Positions 1 through 8,186 of a stretch of 64,000 nt of DNA are shown here, piece by piece (the stretch's first letter is position 1; every line of letters begins with the position of its first letter). The position numbers and the translations under genes were made by a program. This stretch comes from Nigrospora sphaerica (Eukaryota; Ascomycota; Sordariomycetes; Amphisphaeriales; Apiosporaceae): assembly GCA_018287875.1 (NCBI GenBank), contig JAGVVL010000025.1:2604001-2668000 (forward strand). Reading direction: 5' to 3'. Under the pieces are notes generated by a model. The model had not been told where the DNA came from. It searched no databases and was given only the letters and a program-made list of their open reading frames with translations.

Positions 1-640
1 TCTGGCGAGCATGCTCGGCAGTCACAAGAAGCAAGAGGTGGAGTCGATGCATGGATACAGCAAAGAGGGGACCGCCTTTCAGGCTCATTCAATGGCTGTC
101 AGCTCTCTGTCCATGGGCGGCATGATGACAAGAGGGTTAATGGCGAAAGTACTCCCCGTAACTCCCTCTTGGCTACCCGTTGATCCAGCGTCTTTTCCAC
201 AGCTCTGGAAAACCGATCAACTTTCCACGTCAAAACCTTGGGGGGGGGAGGCGACCCATGGCCAAAGACAACCACTTAGTTGGCGTATCCGAATTACCGA
301 TCCCTCCTGCTCCACTTAGCGTGTCCTGCATTAAGATCTCCATTGAAGCAAACATGAATGGTATCCTGATGCTGAAGGCTGATGACAAGGCCTCCGGCCT
401 TCGGCTGTTTACGACAATCACTGTGCCCGACATCAACTTCATCGACGACTCAAAGCTGGTTGAGCACTTTGTACTTGAGGCAGAGATGCGTGTTAAAGAG
501 AAAAATGGCTGCATATGAACATGTCAGGTCCCAAACAGGTTTCGAAGACTTCAAAGAGGTCCTGACCGTGGGTGGGCAAGGTTCCGTCGTCAAAAAGAGC
601 GAGGAGGACAGAGAAAATGTAAGTCTCAGCTAATCCCCAT
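1..640 (+). pseudogene. Hsp70-like pseudogene (substrate-binding part)
   Basis: The plus strand carries a decayed Hsp70 chaperone segment spread over three frames. Around 194-245 one frame reads FSTALENRSTFHVK, matching the family's FSTAxDNQxxVxI stretch. From about 250 another frame reads MAKDNHLVGVSELPIPPAP, then NGIL, DKASG, TITV and EAEMRVKEKNG, which is the order seen in the Hsp70 substrate-binding domain (KDN-LLG-EL-IPPAP-NGIL-DK-G-TITN-EAE). A third frame continues to about 630 with SEEDREN. The nucleotide-binding domain would lie to the left of the window. The frame jumps and in-frame stops show it is not a working gene. It lies beyond the 3' end of the DUF3435 recombinase gene, where cargo of a Starship-type element would be expected, but that link is inference. 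Confidence 0.65.
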
Positions 641-897
641 TAGCAAGACATGATACTGGGTTAGGAGTAGGCTCTTAGTCACAGTGAGTTATGATCCTCA
701 CATCGGAGCAATCAGAGACGAGGATTCTCAGAACCGCCCCAGTAGTTTGTTGCGCGTCAGGGAGGAGCGAGACAGAGGCTTAAAACACGCTCCCGCCCTC
801 AGACCCGTGCATGATGCGCAAATCTCTTCAGTTATAGCATACTATAGAGCAAATTATCTATCTTTGACCTCCAGTGCTCATGATTTTCCCTTCAGTG

Positions 898-1386
898 TTA
901 AGCTACAAGGTCAGCCCAGCTGCCTATCACATCACCGGGAATAGTAGAACTTGGGAACCGGTCTACCCCATGAGACCCATGCGTATGACAGGCAAAATCC
1001 CTTGCACTGAACAGTGGTGTAGAACAACCGGCATATGGGCAATCAAAGGCTGGTCTGTCACCGCCAGTGTTCGTTGCCCCCCGAATTTTGCCCGACTGAT
1101 CGAAGTGCTGCTCAAAGATATGGCGCCCAAGAACATGAATTCGTGCGAACTGGTGTCCCTGCTTCCGCAGCCCGCAGGTGGGGTCGTTCCTACAGAAAGG
1201 GCAAGACTTATCGGCTGCGTTTGCGACGCTGAACTTCAACTGCATCCCCTGCATCTCCGACGCAGAGCATTGTCGTACCTTCTTTGCTTTGCTTCCCGTG
1301 GAGGTCGACTGCCGTCCCTTGCGAAATTTGCAGGGCGTCTCTTTCATTTGACAGAGCGCAGTCAAAGCAGTGACCAGCTGAACCCG
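898..1386 (-). pseudogene. Distal part of DUF3435 tyrosine recombinase gene (zinc-finger tail)
   Basis: On the minus strand this segment encodes about 162 residues ending at a TAA at 900-898. It contains CPFCRNDPTC, then ARIHVLGRHIFEQHF, then FDCPYAGC and FACHTHGSHG, the paired Cys/His fingers typical of the tail of fungal DUF3435/FluG-domain proteins. It has no start of its own. The first 19 residues of the minus-strand ORF that begins at 1443 come from the antisense strand of the transposon end. Joining base 8187 directly to base 1386, which removes the transposon and one TA, gives a continuous frame with the catalytic part at 8187-10033. The two pieces were therefore one gene of about 746 residues before the insertion. 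Confidence 0.75.
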
Positions 1387-1388
1387 TA

Positions 1389-1452
1389 AGCTCGAGCACC
1401 CCTTCGAGCGCCAGCCCCTTCGCGCGCCACCGGTTTCAGCCATGCCTCACGA
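1389..1452. repeat. Left terminal inverted repeat of pogo element
   Basis: These 64 bp are identical to the reverse complement of 8123-8186. The repeat starts AGCTCGAGC next to a TA at 1387-1388, and identity stops just after the shared CCTCACGA. Confidence 0.9.
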
Positions 1453-1518
1453 CGACCCCTGCAGACAAAAACACGAATATCTCGGGCGCCAGGATAGATA
1501 TGAGCAAGCAGTTTAGCT

Positions 1519-2737
1519 TCAAGAGATCACGATACACTCTTCTACCTCTTCATCATCATCTTCATCCCAATCCTCCAGGTCTATCCAGTCCCCTTGGCCT
1601 GCAGGCTCGTCCGAGCTGTCCGGCAGCACCCCCATCTCCCTTTTGACCCTCCTGACGTCTGACATCTGCACGAAGCGCTCCTGAGCGGTCGGCCTTACTC
1701 TACGACGCTTCTGGGGCCTATGCCGTTCCAGGGCAGCCGCCAATTGGTCTCGTTCGTGCGTAAGGCTGGCGATCTGAGCGCAACTATCGTCAAGGGCCTT
1801 GCAGAGCTTCCTCGTGAGGAACCGGAAAGTCGGCTTGCTATAGGCTGGCTCCATCCCACGCAGGTCTCTGGCGATGCCATTCAATTGACGTGCGCTCCTT
1901 GGGGTCTGGAACACCACCGCAGACATCGCAGCCAGCGTATCGACCTCTGGATCCCTTAGTTCTGGTATTCTGGGTCGTTCTTCAAGGTCCTGGTCTCGCT
2001 GCCGCGCTAGTCGGCTGTTGAGGGCCTTAGACCGGTCCCTGGGAAAGATACCAGTTGCAATCCAGCCTGCTGCGATATTTGAAGGCGTGAAGGCCTCCTT
2101 CCTGGCCTTATTCCAGGCCTCCAGGAACTCTGGCTTGTTTGGAGTCATCGTGAGGCTGGAGGCGCACGCCTCACGCAGCTTAGTGCGGTATGCCCTCTTT
2201 AATACCGAAAAGGAGCCCAGATCCAGGGGCTGAAGCACCTGGGAGGTGTGCGCTGGCAGGAAATCCAGCCAGACCTTCGCCTCAAGGCAAGTTAACATGA
2301 AGGCCTCGTCAACGTGGCTCCCATGGCCGTCCAGGATAATATGCCTCCAGCCACCGTGGCGGGGCCTCGTTTCTGGCAGAAACACCTCCTTCAGCCAGCG
2401 CAGGGCTATTGAATTGTTGGTCCAGCCGCTTTTCGAGGTGCAGAAATGCCAGTCCACGAAGTCCTCGTCGTTCACTTGGTTTACGAACCATTGCTGTTGG
2501 ACCTCAGCGCCCTTAAAGATGACCAGGGCGGCAGAACGCGGCCATCAGCGCTACCGCACTCCAGGATCGTCACCCACTCCCGATTTCCAGGATCCATGGT
2601 GTAGATTTTCCTCACGGCGGCTGGGCCGATAACCAAAGGGTTATCTCCAAGCCCAATCATGCTGCCAATCTCGTCCACGTTGTAGGTGTCCTCTAGCAAC
2701 ACCTCCGCGAGCTTAGGGTGGTCCAGACGATCGAAAA
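1519..2737 (-). pseudogene. pogo-like transposase, C-terminal catalytic part
   Basis: This minus-strand segment carries the DDE/D integrase core of a pogo/Fot1 transposase: YNVDEIG (first Asp), LDGHGSHVDEAF (second Asp) and FLPAHTSQVLQPLDLG (third Asp). An acidic tail (DWDEDDDEEVEE) ends at the stop near 1519. Near 2527 the frame slips by one base: VLPP continues in one frame while LVIFKGAEVQQQW lies in another. The gene is thus broken independently of the LINE, which interrupts it at 2738-7620. The N-terminal DNA-binding part is at 7621-8012. Confidence 0.8.
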
Positions 2738-2751
2738 ACTCCACGATATTA
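2738..2751. repeat. Target-site duplication of LINE (left copy)
   Basis: The 14 bases ACTCCACGATATTA occur here and again at 7607-7620, exactly bracketing the LINE. The last bases can also be read as the start of the TTA tail, so the true duplication may be a base or two shorter. Confidence 0.85.
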
Positions 2752-2949
2752 TTATTATTATTATTATTATTATTGTTCTTACACCTAGCGACCTATCTAG
2801 GCCATGAGGACCCCCTGCGCATCTTGGCCTAGGAAAACCGTTCCGGGCTGACGTCCGGCCGGGTGAAAAACCTAGGTTCCGCTGCGTCGCACCGCTTCTA
2901 TCTGCACTTTGACCTGCCATACCGAGATCGGGCTCAGCGCGCCCGCTTC

Positions 2950-4931
2950 CTAGCTGATGAGTTGATTCGCCAGCTGGAACATGTCCAGCCTTCCGGAGCG
3001 GAGTAGCCATCTCGCGATAATTCCTGCTTTTCCTGGGGTGTCGAGCATCCTGTCCGTGTCTATCGGTCCTCCTAAAGCTTGGACGAGATGCTCTCGTCTT
3101 TCTCTTTCCCGTGGGCAGAAAACGAGGATATGCCGGACGGTCTCCCTGCCTTGACCGCAGGCGCACCAGGGGCTGTCGACGCCCGGGACCCTACGCTTAA
3201 AAAGGAAGTCTCGCAGCCCAATCTTGCCAGTCCTCGCTTGGACGAGGATGGAGCTCTCGGCCTTATGGAGTCCCTTATGGAGCTTGAGGACGTGCTTGTC
3301 TGGCGGCATCTTAGTTGCTGCCGGTGTTCGTGCTGTTCGATTTTGCTGCGCTTGTTGCCATCTTTGAAGCCAGTCTCTCTCCTCCGCCTTATGTGCTGAG
3401 TCTCCAGCTAGCCATTCGTCTAGCCACCTCTTACGATCGGGAGCGTCGGGGCCTTTCGGTCTGCGCCGGCGAGTCGGTCTTGTTAGGATCCATCTAGCTG
3501 CGCTATCGCATCTCGCTTGGATGAGTGATGCGATACGCGGCTGTTGGAGCCTCTCTTCCGATGCCGCCACCCTTCTGTTGAGCCACGTGTTTAAGGGGGA
3601 CACATAAGCTTCCGTTTCTAGTACTGCGGTGGACGTGGCTTTGAAAGCTCCTGTGACCTTTCGGAGGCACTCTGTTTGGACGTCGTTGAGTGCCTTAGCT
3701 CTATTTTTCGAGATCTGGCGGTGCCACTCTGAAGCTCCATAGCCTATCGCAGACCGTACGACGGCTGTATAGACTTGGCGGGCTCGCTGGAGAGACGCGC
3801 CCCATGTCGAGCCGGCTATCCGGTCTAGAGCATAGACCTGCGTCGCCATCTTCTTCGATATCGACTGGATGTGGACGTCCCAGCGGAGACGTCTATCCAC
3901 TTGGATGCCAAGGACGCGGCAGGAGTCTTCTGGTTCGATTTCGTGACCTTCTAAGGCTATCTTTATGTCCGGACCTTTCCGTCTTCGAGAGAAGTGGACT
4001 AGGTGATATTTCTGGACTGCAAAGGTCATGCCGTGGCTAACTGCCCATTCTTTGCAGACCCTATGAGCGGCTTCCAGCCGCTCGCAGGTCTGCTCTGGGT
4101 TTAAGCCGAAGCCCACGAGGTTTGTGTCGTCTGCGAAGGCTATAGTGGCTATCCCTGGTACGGCGCGGAGAGCCTTATAGAGACCGGCTGTATAAAGGCA
4201 GAAGAGGATAGGCGATAGGGGTGAGCCCTGCGGGACGCCTGCTGGGACTGGGATCTCGTCCGATTCCTGGCCGTCGAAGAATAGCGTGGTGGACCGGTTA
4301 GATAGGAAGCTTCGGATCCAGCTAATAGTCCATATAGGGACCCTCAGCGCTCGCAGGTTAGCGAGGAGCCTTCCATGGTCGACGGAGTCGAAAGCGCCTG
4401 AGATATCCAGCGATAGAAGAGTTGCTACACCTCCATGTTTCCAGGCTGTGCGGACTAGGTCCGTTAGCAACCGCAAGGCCGTTTCCGTGGAGCGGCCTTT
4501 CCGGTTGCCCATCTGTTCGTCCGGGAGCAGTCCATTCTCTTCGGCAAAGCTAGCTAGCCGTTGCGCTAGTAGGCTCTCGATCGCTTTCCCTATAGTGTTA
4601 AGCAGCGCGATAGGTCTCCATCCGCTGGCTTGGTGGTACTCGTTTGGCTGCTTTCCTGGCTTCCGGAGGATAACGGTCACTGCTTTGCGGAACGCTCTTG
4701 GATAGTATCCTATATGCCAGCACGCTTCCGCTAGGGAGGCCAAGGCCTGGAAGAGGGGCTTTCCTAGGCGTTTAAGGAATCCGTTCGGAAGCTGGTCTGG
4801 TCCAGGTGCCTTCCACTGGCCTGCCTTAGTAAGGACGTCTTGGATTTGTTCTGCTGTCACCTTGCTGTCCATATCGAGAGGCGCTGCGAGCCGGTTCGTT
4901 GTTCGGAAGCCGGTGTGCGTAGCCTTAGGGA
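2950..4931 (-). pseudogene. LINE ORF2, reverse transcriptase part (frame-shifted from endonuclease)
   Basis: The minus-strand frame encodes a complete reverse transcriptase: the WKAPGPDQLPNGFLK start, SGWRPIALLNTIGKAIE, QMGNRKGRSTETAL, LLSLDISGAFDSVDH, PQGSPLSPILFCLY and the catalytic IAFADDTNLV. It ends with a Cys/His motif, WCACGQGRETVRHILVFCP, typical of fungal LINE tails. No RNase H domain was recognised. The frame before about 4931 (toward 4989) is only a shadow of the endonuclease reading. At about 4925-4935 the endonuclease frame ends in a stop one frame away, so one base is probably missing. Programmed frameshifting is possible but less likely. Confidence 0.8.
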
Positions 4932-6136
4932 GGGGATAGAACCTCTCGGAAGGCCTCTGTTTTCTCCTTATGGGTCGTTGCTTCGCCACGCGGTGTGTAG
5001 AGTGTAGGGACTGCCGGGGGTAACGGCGGTGCTGCTCCTTCCGTTTTAGCCCATCTCACAATATTCCAGACACCAGCTGGCTGGCTAGACGCCTCGTGGA
5101 GCATATGTCTCCAGGACGCCGTCTTGGCTTCTCGGATTGCTTTCTTCTTTAAGAGAGTTGACTGACGGAGGGCTCGCCAAGCTGCGTCTGTCCTATCGGA
5201 AAGCCATGTCCGCTGGGCTCGTCGCTCCTTTTCTATAGCTTCTTCTGTCTCGCGGTTCCACCAGGCTTTACCTCTCCCTTTAGAGTAGCGGAGGGGGGCA
5301 ACTAGGTCGGCTATCCGAGTTAATTCCTTAGTTAACGTTTCGGTGTAGCTATCGATTTCTTCTGGTGTCTCGAGTCGCCCTGGCTGTGGTAGGTGTGCCG
5401 CTTCTGCCTTCGCCTGGTTATAGTCAGCTGTTTTCCAGCTGCGTCGTGGTTTGTTTTGACGGTCTGTACGGGGTCCAGCCACGCGTATCACCTGGGGGAG
5501 GTGATCGGATCCAGCAAATGGGGCATACCCGTCGTAGGCAGCTTGGAGATCGTCCGTGACCCACGCTAAGTCGATCGTGGAGTCCGTGCACCCTCTTCGA
5601 GTCCATGTCGGTGTTCCAGGGGGAGTGATCAGCTGGAGTCTCCAGGATTCTGCTAGCTGGAGCAGCTTATCAGCTGCCCTATGGGATCGGACGTTGTAAC
5701 CTCCCCAGACGGGGTGGTGGACGTTGAAGTCTCCCACGAGGACTGTTCGTCTTAGCTGGGGTTCGTCATAGAGGGCCTCGATAGCTGGCAGGTCCAATCT
5801 GCTGGTGGACCCAGGAGGAGGCGAGTATATGCAGATAACCGTTATGGGACCGTCTGGTAGTTGGATGGTGATACGACACTTATCTGGCTGCGCATCGTAT
5901 GTCCACTGCGTTGGGGTGTACTTCTTATTGATATAGATGCATGCCCTACCTCCCTCGGTTGCGTAGAGTAGGTAGTATGGAGAGGATCTCGGGCAGTAGG
6001 TGGTCGGCATGTTTGGGTTTCGCCAGGGCTCTTGGAGAGCCAGGATGTCGTACTCTTCGGAGATGGCATCGACTACCGGGATCTGTGCTTTCTTGCTTTT
6101 CTGCGTGTTCCAGTGTAGGATCCTTAGCGCTGTCAT
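4925..6136 (-). CDS. LINE ORF2, endonuclease part
   Basis: The ATG at 6136 overlaps the ORF1 stop as ATGA. About 403 residues carry an apurinic/apyrimidinic-type endonuclease with its usual motifs in order: LHWNTQKS, LALQEPW, VGDFNVHHPVWGG, STIDLAWV and GSDHLP. It nicks target DNA for target-primed reverse transcription. The frame stops at 4925 directly before the reverse transcriptase, which continues in another frame, so the normal single ORF2 polypeptide (about 1,060 residues) would be cut short. The overlap with ORF1 suggests stop-restart translation of ORF2. Confidence 0.75.
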   Translation of the reverse strand: MTALRILHWNTQKSKKAQIPVVDAISEEYDILALQEPWRNPNMPTTYCPRSSPYYLLYATEGGRACIYINKKYTPTQWTYDAQPDKCRITIQLPDGPITVICIYSPPPGSTSRLDLPAIEALYDEPQLRRTVLVGDFNVHHPVWGGYNVRSHRAADKLLQLAESWRLQLITPPGTPTWTRRGCTDSTIDLAWVTDDLQAAYDGYAPFAGSDHLPQVIRVAGPRTDRQNKPRRSWKTADYNQAKAEAAHLPQPGRLETPEEIDSYTETLTKELTRIADLVAPLRYSKGRGKAWWNRETEEAIEKERRAQRTWLSDRTDAAWRALRQSTLLKKKAIREAKTASWRHMLHEASSQPAGVWNIVRWAKTEGAAPPLPPAVPTLYTPRGEATTHKEKTEAFREVLSPP

Positions 6137-7491
6137 GGTCGAGCGTGGATGCTGTTTAGTGTTGACTCCGGTGTTTCGATGTCTATGTCGTCTGTCTCTT
6201 CGTGGGTTCTGCTGCGGGCTCTGCCAGTGCTTCTAGTACGGCAGCTGGTTGCTCGACGCTTCCGCGGCTGTACTGTCTGCCAGTCCTCGGCTGTTGGCTT
6301 AGGGGGTTCTTGCGAGGGCAGTGCGAATCCCTTCGGCCTCGTGACATAAGCAGCCTTAGCGATCTGGACCTGCTCTTGGCGGACTGGACACTCCTTAGAC
6401 CATGCAGTGTGTGGTCCTCGGCATGCTGGACAGCAGTACCGGCTCTTATTCTCGGCTTCTGGGCATTCTTTATCGTTATGCTTTGTTGAAGAGCAGAGCC
6501 CACACCTGCGTGCGTGGCGGCAGACACGGGCGATATGTCCATAACGGTAGCAGTGGTAGCATTGCTTAAGCTGGGCTCCTTCGGCGAAGGGTTCGCATGG
6601 ATAGTAGCCATACTGCCAAATAAGGCCGTCTCGACATAGCTGTTCCGCTTGTTGAACCGTGGGTACTGCAATATATAGGGCCGTGACCTTCCTGGACGAG
6701 GTCTTAGCGTTGCGAGGGAGCTTGGCCTCCAGGACGTCGATAGGGCCGCCGGGCTGGTTCCGGAGTTGGACTTCTAGCTGCCCTTGGTTCGTCTCTATGG
6801 CCTCCTTGTTGATGCCATGGGCCACCACCAGGATCTTTCTCTTCTGGATAGAGGCGTTCTCTCCGAAGGCCTCGGTGGTCCAGGCCCAGTCGGTTTCCAG
6901 CCGTCGCTTCTCTTCTGCTGTCTTGCAGGTAATAGCATAGTCTCCGCTAGGAAGCTTCCGTGCAGCTATTGCCGTTTCTTTGCCTGTTACTGCATTGACT
7001 TTCCGCACGATCTCTTCGTAGGTGCGGCCTTCAGTTTCTGCGGCCTTGACCGTTACCTCCCGTTCGTGTCGAGGAGGTATAGTCTTGGCTACCTGGGGGG
7101 CCCTAGGCGCCGGGGCGGCGGTAAGGGCAGTAGCAGCTGCAGCGTACGTCTTAGGAGCTTTGATTTCCTTATAGATAGCTTGCAGCGTGTTCTCGATAGC
7201 ATTGATACGTCTTTCGACGCTGGGCTGGTTGTCCGATTCCTTAGCCGCCGTCTCTAGGACCGGAATGGCGGCTTGAACCGCTGCGGCTAAGGCCGCAATG
7301 TTGACTTCACCAGCTAGGAAGCGTTTGAAGTTGTCTATAGTGCTGCGTATATCCTCTGGACTGCGTCCAGGTGCTGTAATGCTGTCTGGCGATGGTGTTC
7401 TTGAGTCCGGAGGTGACGGCTCGGGCGGTGGGGCGGGCCTATGGCGGCTCCCACCACCCGCGCTTTGCCTCGAGGGTGGTGAATCGACCAT
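6133..7491 (-). CDS. LINE ORF1, Gag-like zinc-knuckle protein
   Basis: I place the start at the ATG at 7491 (MVDSPPS); the open frame continues upstream but without an ATG. About 452 residues: a Pro/Ser-rich N-terminus, a helical middle (VERRINAIENTLQAIYKEI), a basic globular part, and three CCHC-like knuckles in a row, CYHCYRYGHIARVC, CGLCSSTKHNDKEC and CCPACRGPHTAWSKEC. This is the order of ORF1 in Tad- and I-type LINEs, where the protein binds the element RNA. A basic tail (TSCRTRSTGRARSR) precedes the stop. The stop TGA overlaps the ATG of ORF2. Confidence 0.8.
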   Translation of the reverse strand: MVDSPPSRQSAGGGSRHRPAPPPEPSPPDSRTPSPDSITAPGRSPEDIRSTIDNFKRFLAGEVNIAALAAAVQAAIPVLETAAKESDNQPSVERRINAIENTLQAIYKEIKAPKTYAAAATALTAAPAPRAPQVAKTIPPRHEREVTVKAAETEGRTYEEIVRKVNAVTGKETAIAARKLPSGDYAITCKTAEEKRRLETDWAWTTEAFGENASIQKRKILVVAHGINKEAIETNQGQLEVQLRNQPGGPIDVLEAKLPRNAKTSSRKVTALYIAVPTVQQAEQLCRDGLIWQYGYYPCEPFAEGAQLKQCYHCYRYGHIARVCRHARRCGLCSSTKHNDKECPEAENKSRYCCPACRGPHTAWSKECPVRQEQVQIAKAAYVTRPKGFALPSQEPPKPTAEDWQTVQPRKRRATSCRTRSTGRARSRTHEETDDIDIETPESTLNSIHARP

Positions 7492-7606
7492 TTCTAGGCT
7501 AAATGAAGCCCTAGGAACAGTTTCCGGGCTATCCGGTAGCTTATAGAGTCGTGGTTGTGAAGTTATCGCTATGTGGGGTCGGTTTCGAAAAAGGTTTTTT
7601 CGCAGC

Positions 7607-7620
7607 ACTCCACGATATTA
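7607..7620. repeat. Target-site duplication of LINE (right copy)
   Basis: This is the same ACTCCACGATATTA as at 2738-2751. Reading from here straight into 2737 on the minus strand keeps the pogo transposase in frame (NIVE joined to FFDRL). Confidence 0.85.
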
Positions 7621-8012
7621 GTGCGCGAAGCGCCGCTAACGCGCAGAAAGTCGATGCCGGTGGCTCGGATAGACCTGACCTCTAGATGGCGGCGAAAAAA
7701 CGCGACGTGCCAATGTTTACCAAGGTGATTTTGGCCTCCAGACTGACGATAGATCCGTAGCGCGTACAGGCGAAAACGGCTGTGCGGTGGTGCCCAGCCT
7801 AGTCTGGCTTGTAACAACACCCAGTCGACTAGTTGTTGTTCCTGGATTGGTGACAGGGACTGCCTCTCGGCGTTGAGCTCCTTTCGAGTTATCGTGCCCT
7901 TAATGCGGCGCCTCAAATAGTCCTTGGAGACATGGAACTGCTTGGCGGTGGCTCTGATGGACTTGCCGGCGGTGATCTCCGCCAAGGCAAGCTCCAGCTG
8001 GTCTGGATCCAT
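7621..8012 (-). pseudogene. pogo-like transposase, N-terminal DNA-binding part
   Basis: The ATG at 8012 begins MDPDQLELALAEI, followed by a psq-type helix-turn-helix (AGKSIRATAKQFHVSKDYLR) and a CENP-B-like second DNA-binding region (LSPIQEQQLVDWVLLQ through FFRRH). The open frame extends a little further upstream without an ATG. It ends at the LINE junction after ASRTNIVE. Together with 1519-2737 it forms one Fot1/pogo transposase. Confidence 0.75.
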
Positions 8013-8122
8013 TTCGATACCTTCACGAGAAAGAGCAGAAGATAACGATTCTATCGAACTATCCACTATGGCTGTAGGCTAAGTGTGTGGCTAAATATCG
8101 TGGAGTGACATGGACGGAAGCA

Positions 8123-8186
8123 TCGTGAGGCATGGCTGAAACCGGTGGCGCGCGAAGGGGCTGGCGCTCGAAGGGGTGCTCGAGCT
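8123..8186. repeat. Right terminal inverted repeat of pogo element
   Basis: This is the exact reverse complement of 1389-1452, followed by TA at 8187-8188. Confidence 0.9.

Larger units (their letters stand above)
2752..7606 (-). mobile_element. Tad-like non-LTR retrotransposon (LINE)
   Basis: A 4.85-kb minus-strand element. Its 5' side (near 7606) has a short leader, then ORF1 (Gag-like, three zinc knuckles), then ORF2 (apurinic-type endonuclease and reverse transcriptase). Its 3' side has an untranslated stretch (about 2776-2949) and a (TTA/TAA)n tail at about 2752-2774. It is flanked by a 14-bp duplication, as expected for target-primed reverse transcription, and lies inside the pogo transposase gene. 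The two-ORF plan fits the fungal Tad group of LINEs. A frameshift between the endonuclease and reverse-transcriptase frames suggests this copy is dead. A 129-bp piece of the same 3' end recurs at 56074-56202. Confidence 0.85.
1389..8186 (-). mobile_element. pogo/Fot1-like DNA transposon, interrupted by a LINE
   Basis: A 6.8-kb segment is bounded by perfect 64-bp terminal inverted repeats (1389-1452 and 8123-8186) that begin AGCTCGAGCACC, and is flanked on both sides by TA (1387-1388, 8187-8188), the target duplication of the Tc1/mariner/pogo group. Its minus-strand transposase is split by a 4.9-kb LINE, so the transposon itself was about 1.9 kb, a normal pogo/Fot1 size. It sits inside a DUF3435 recombinase gene. 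The identical inverted repeats suggest fairly recent movement. The transposase also carries a separate frameshift, so this copy cannot now act for itself. Confidence 0.85.

Noticed and set aside
898..1443. Zinc-finger ORF starting at 1443 as an independent gene
   Set aside because: Its first residues are antisense to the transposon end; the real upstream coding part lies across the transposon at 8187-10033.
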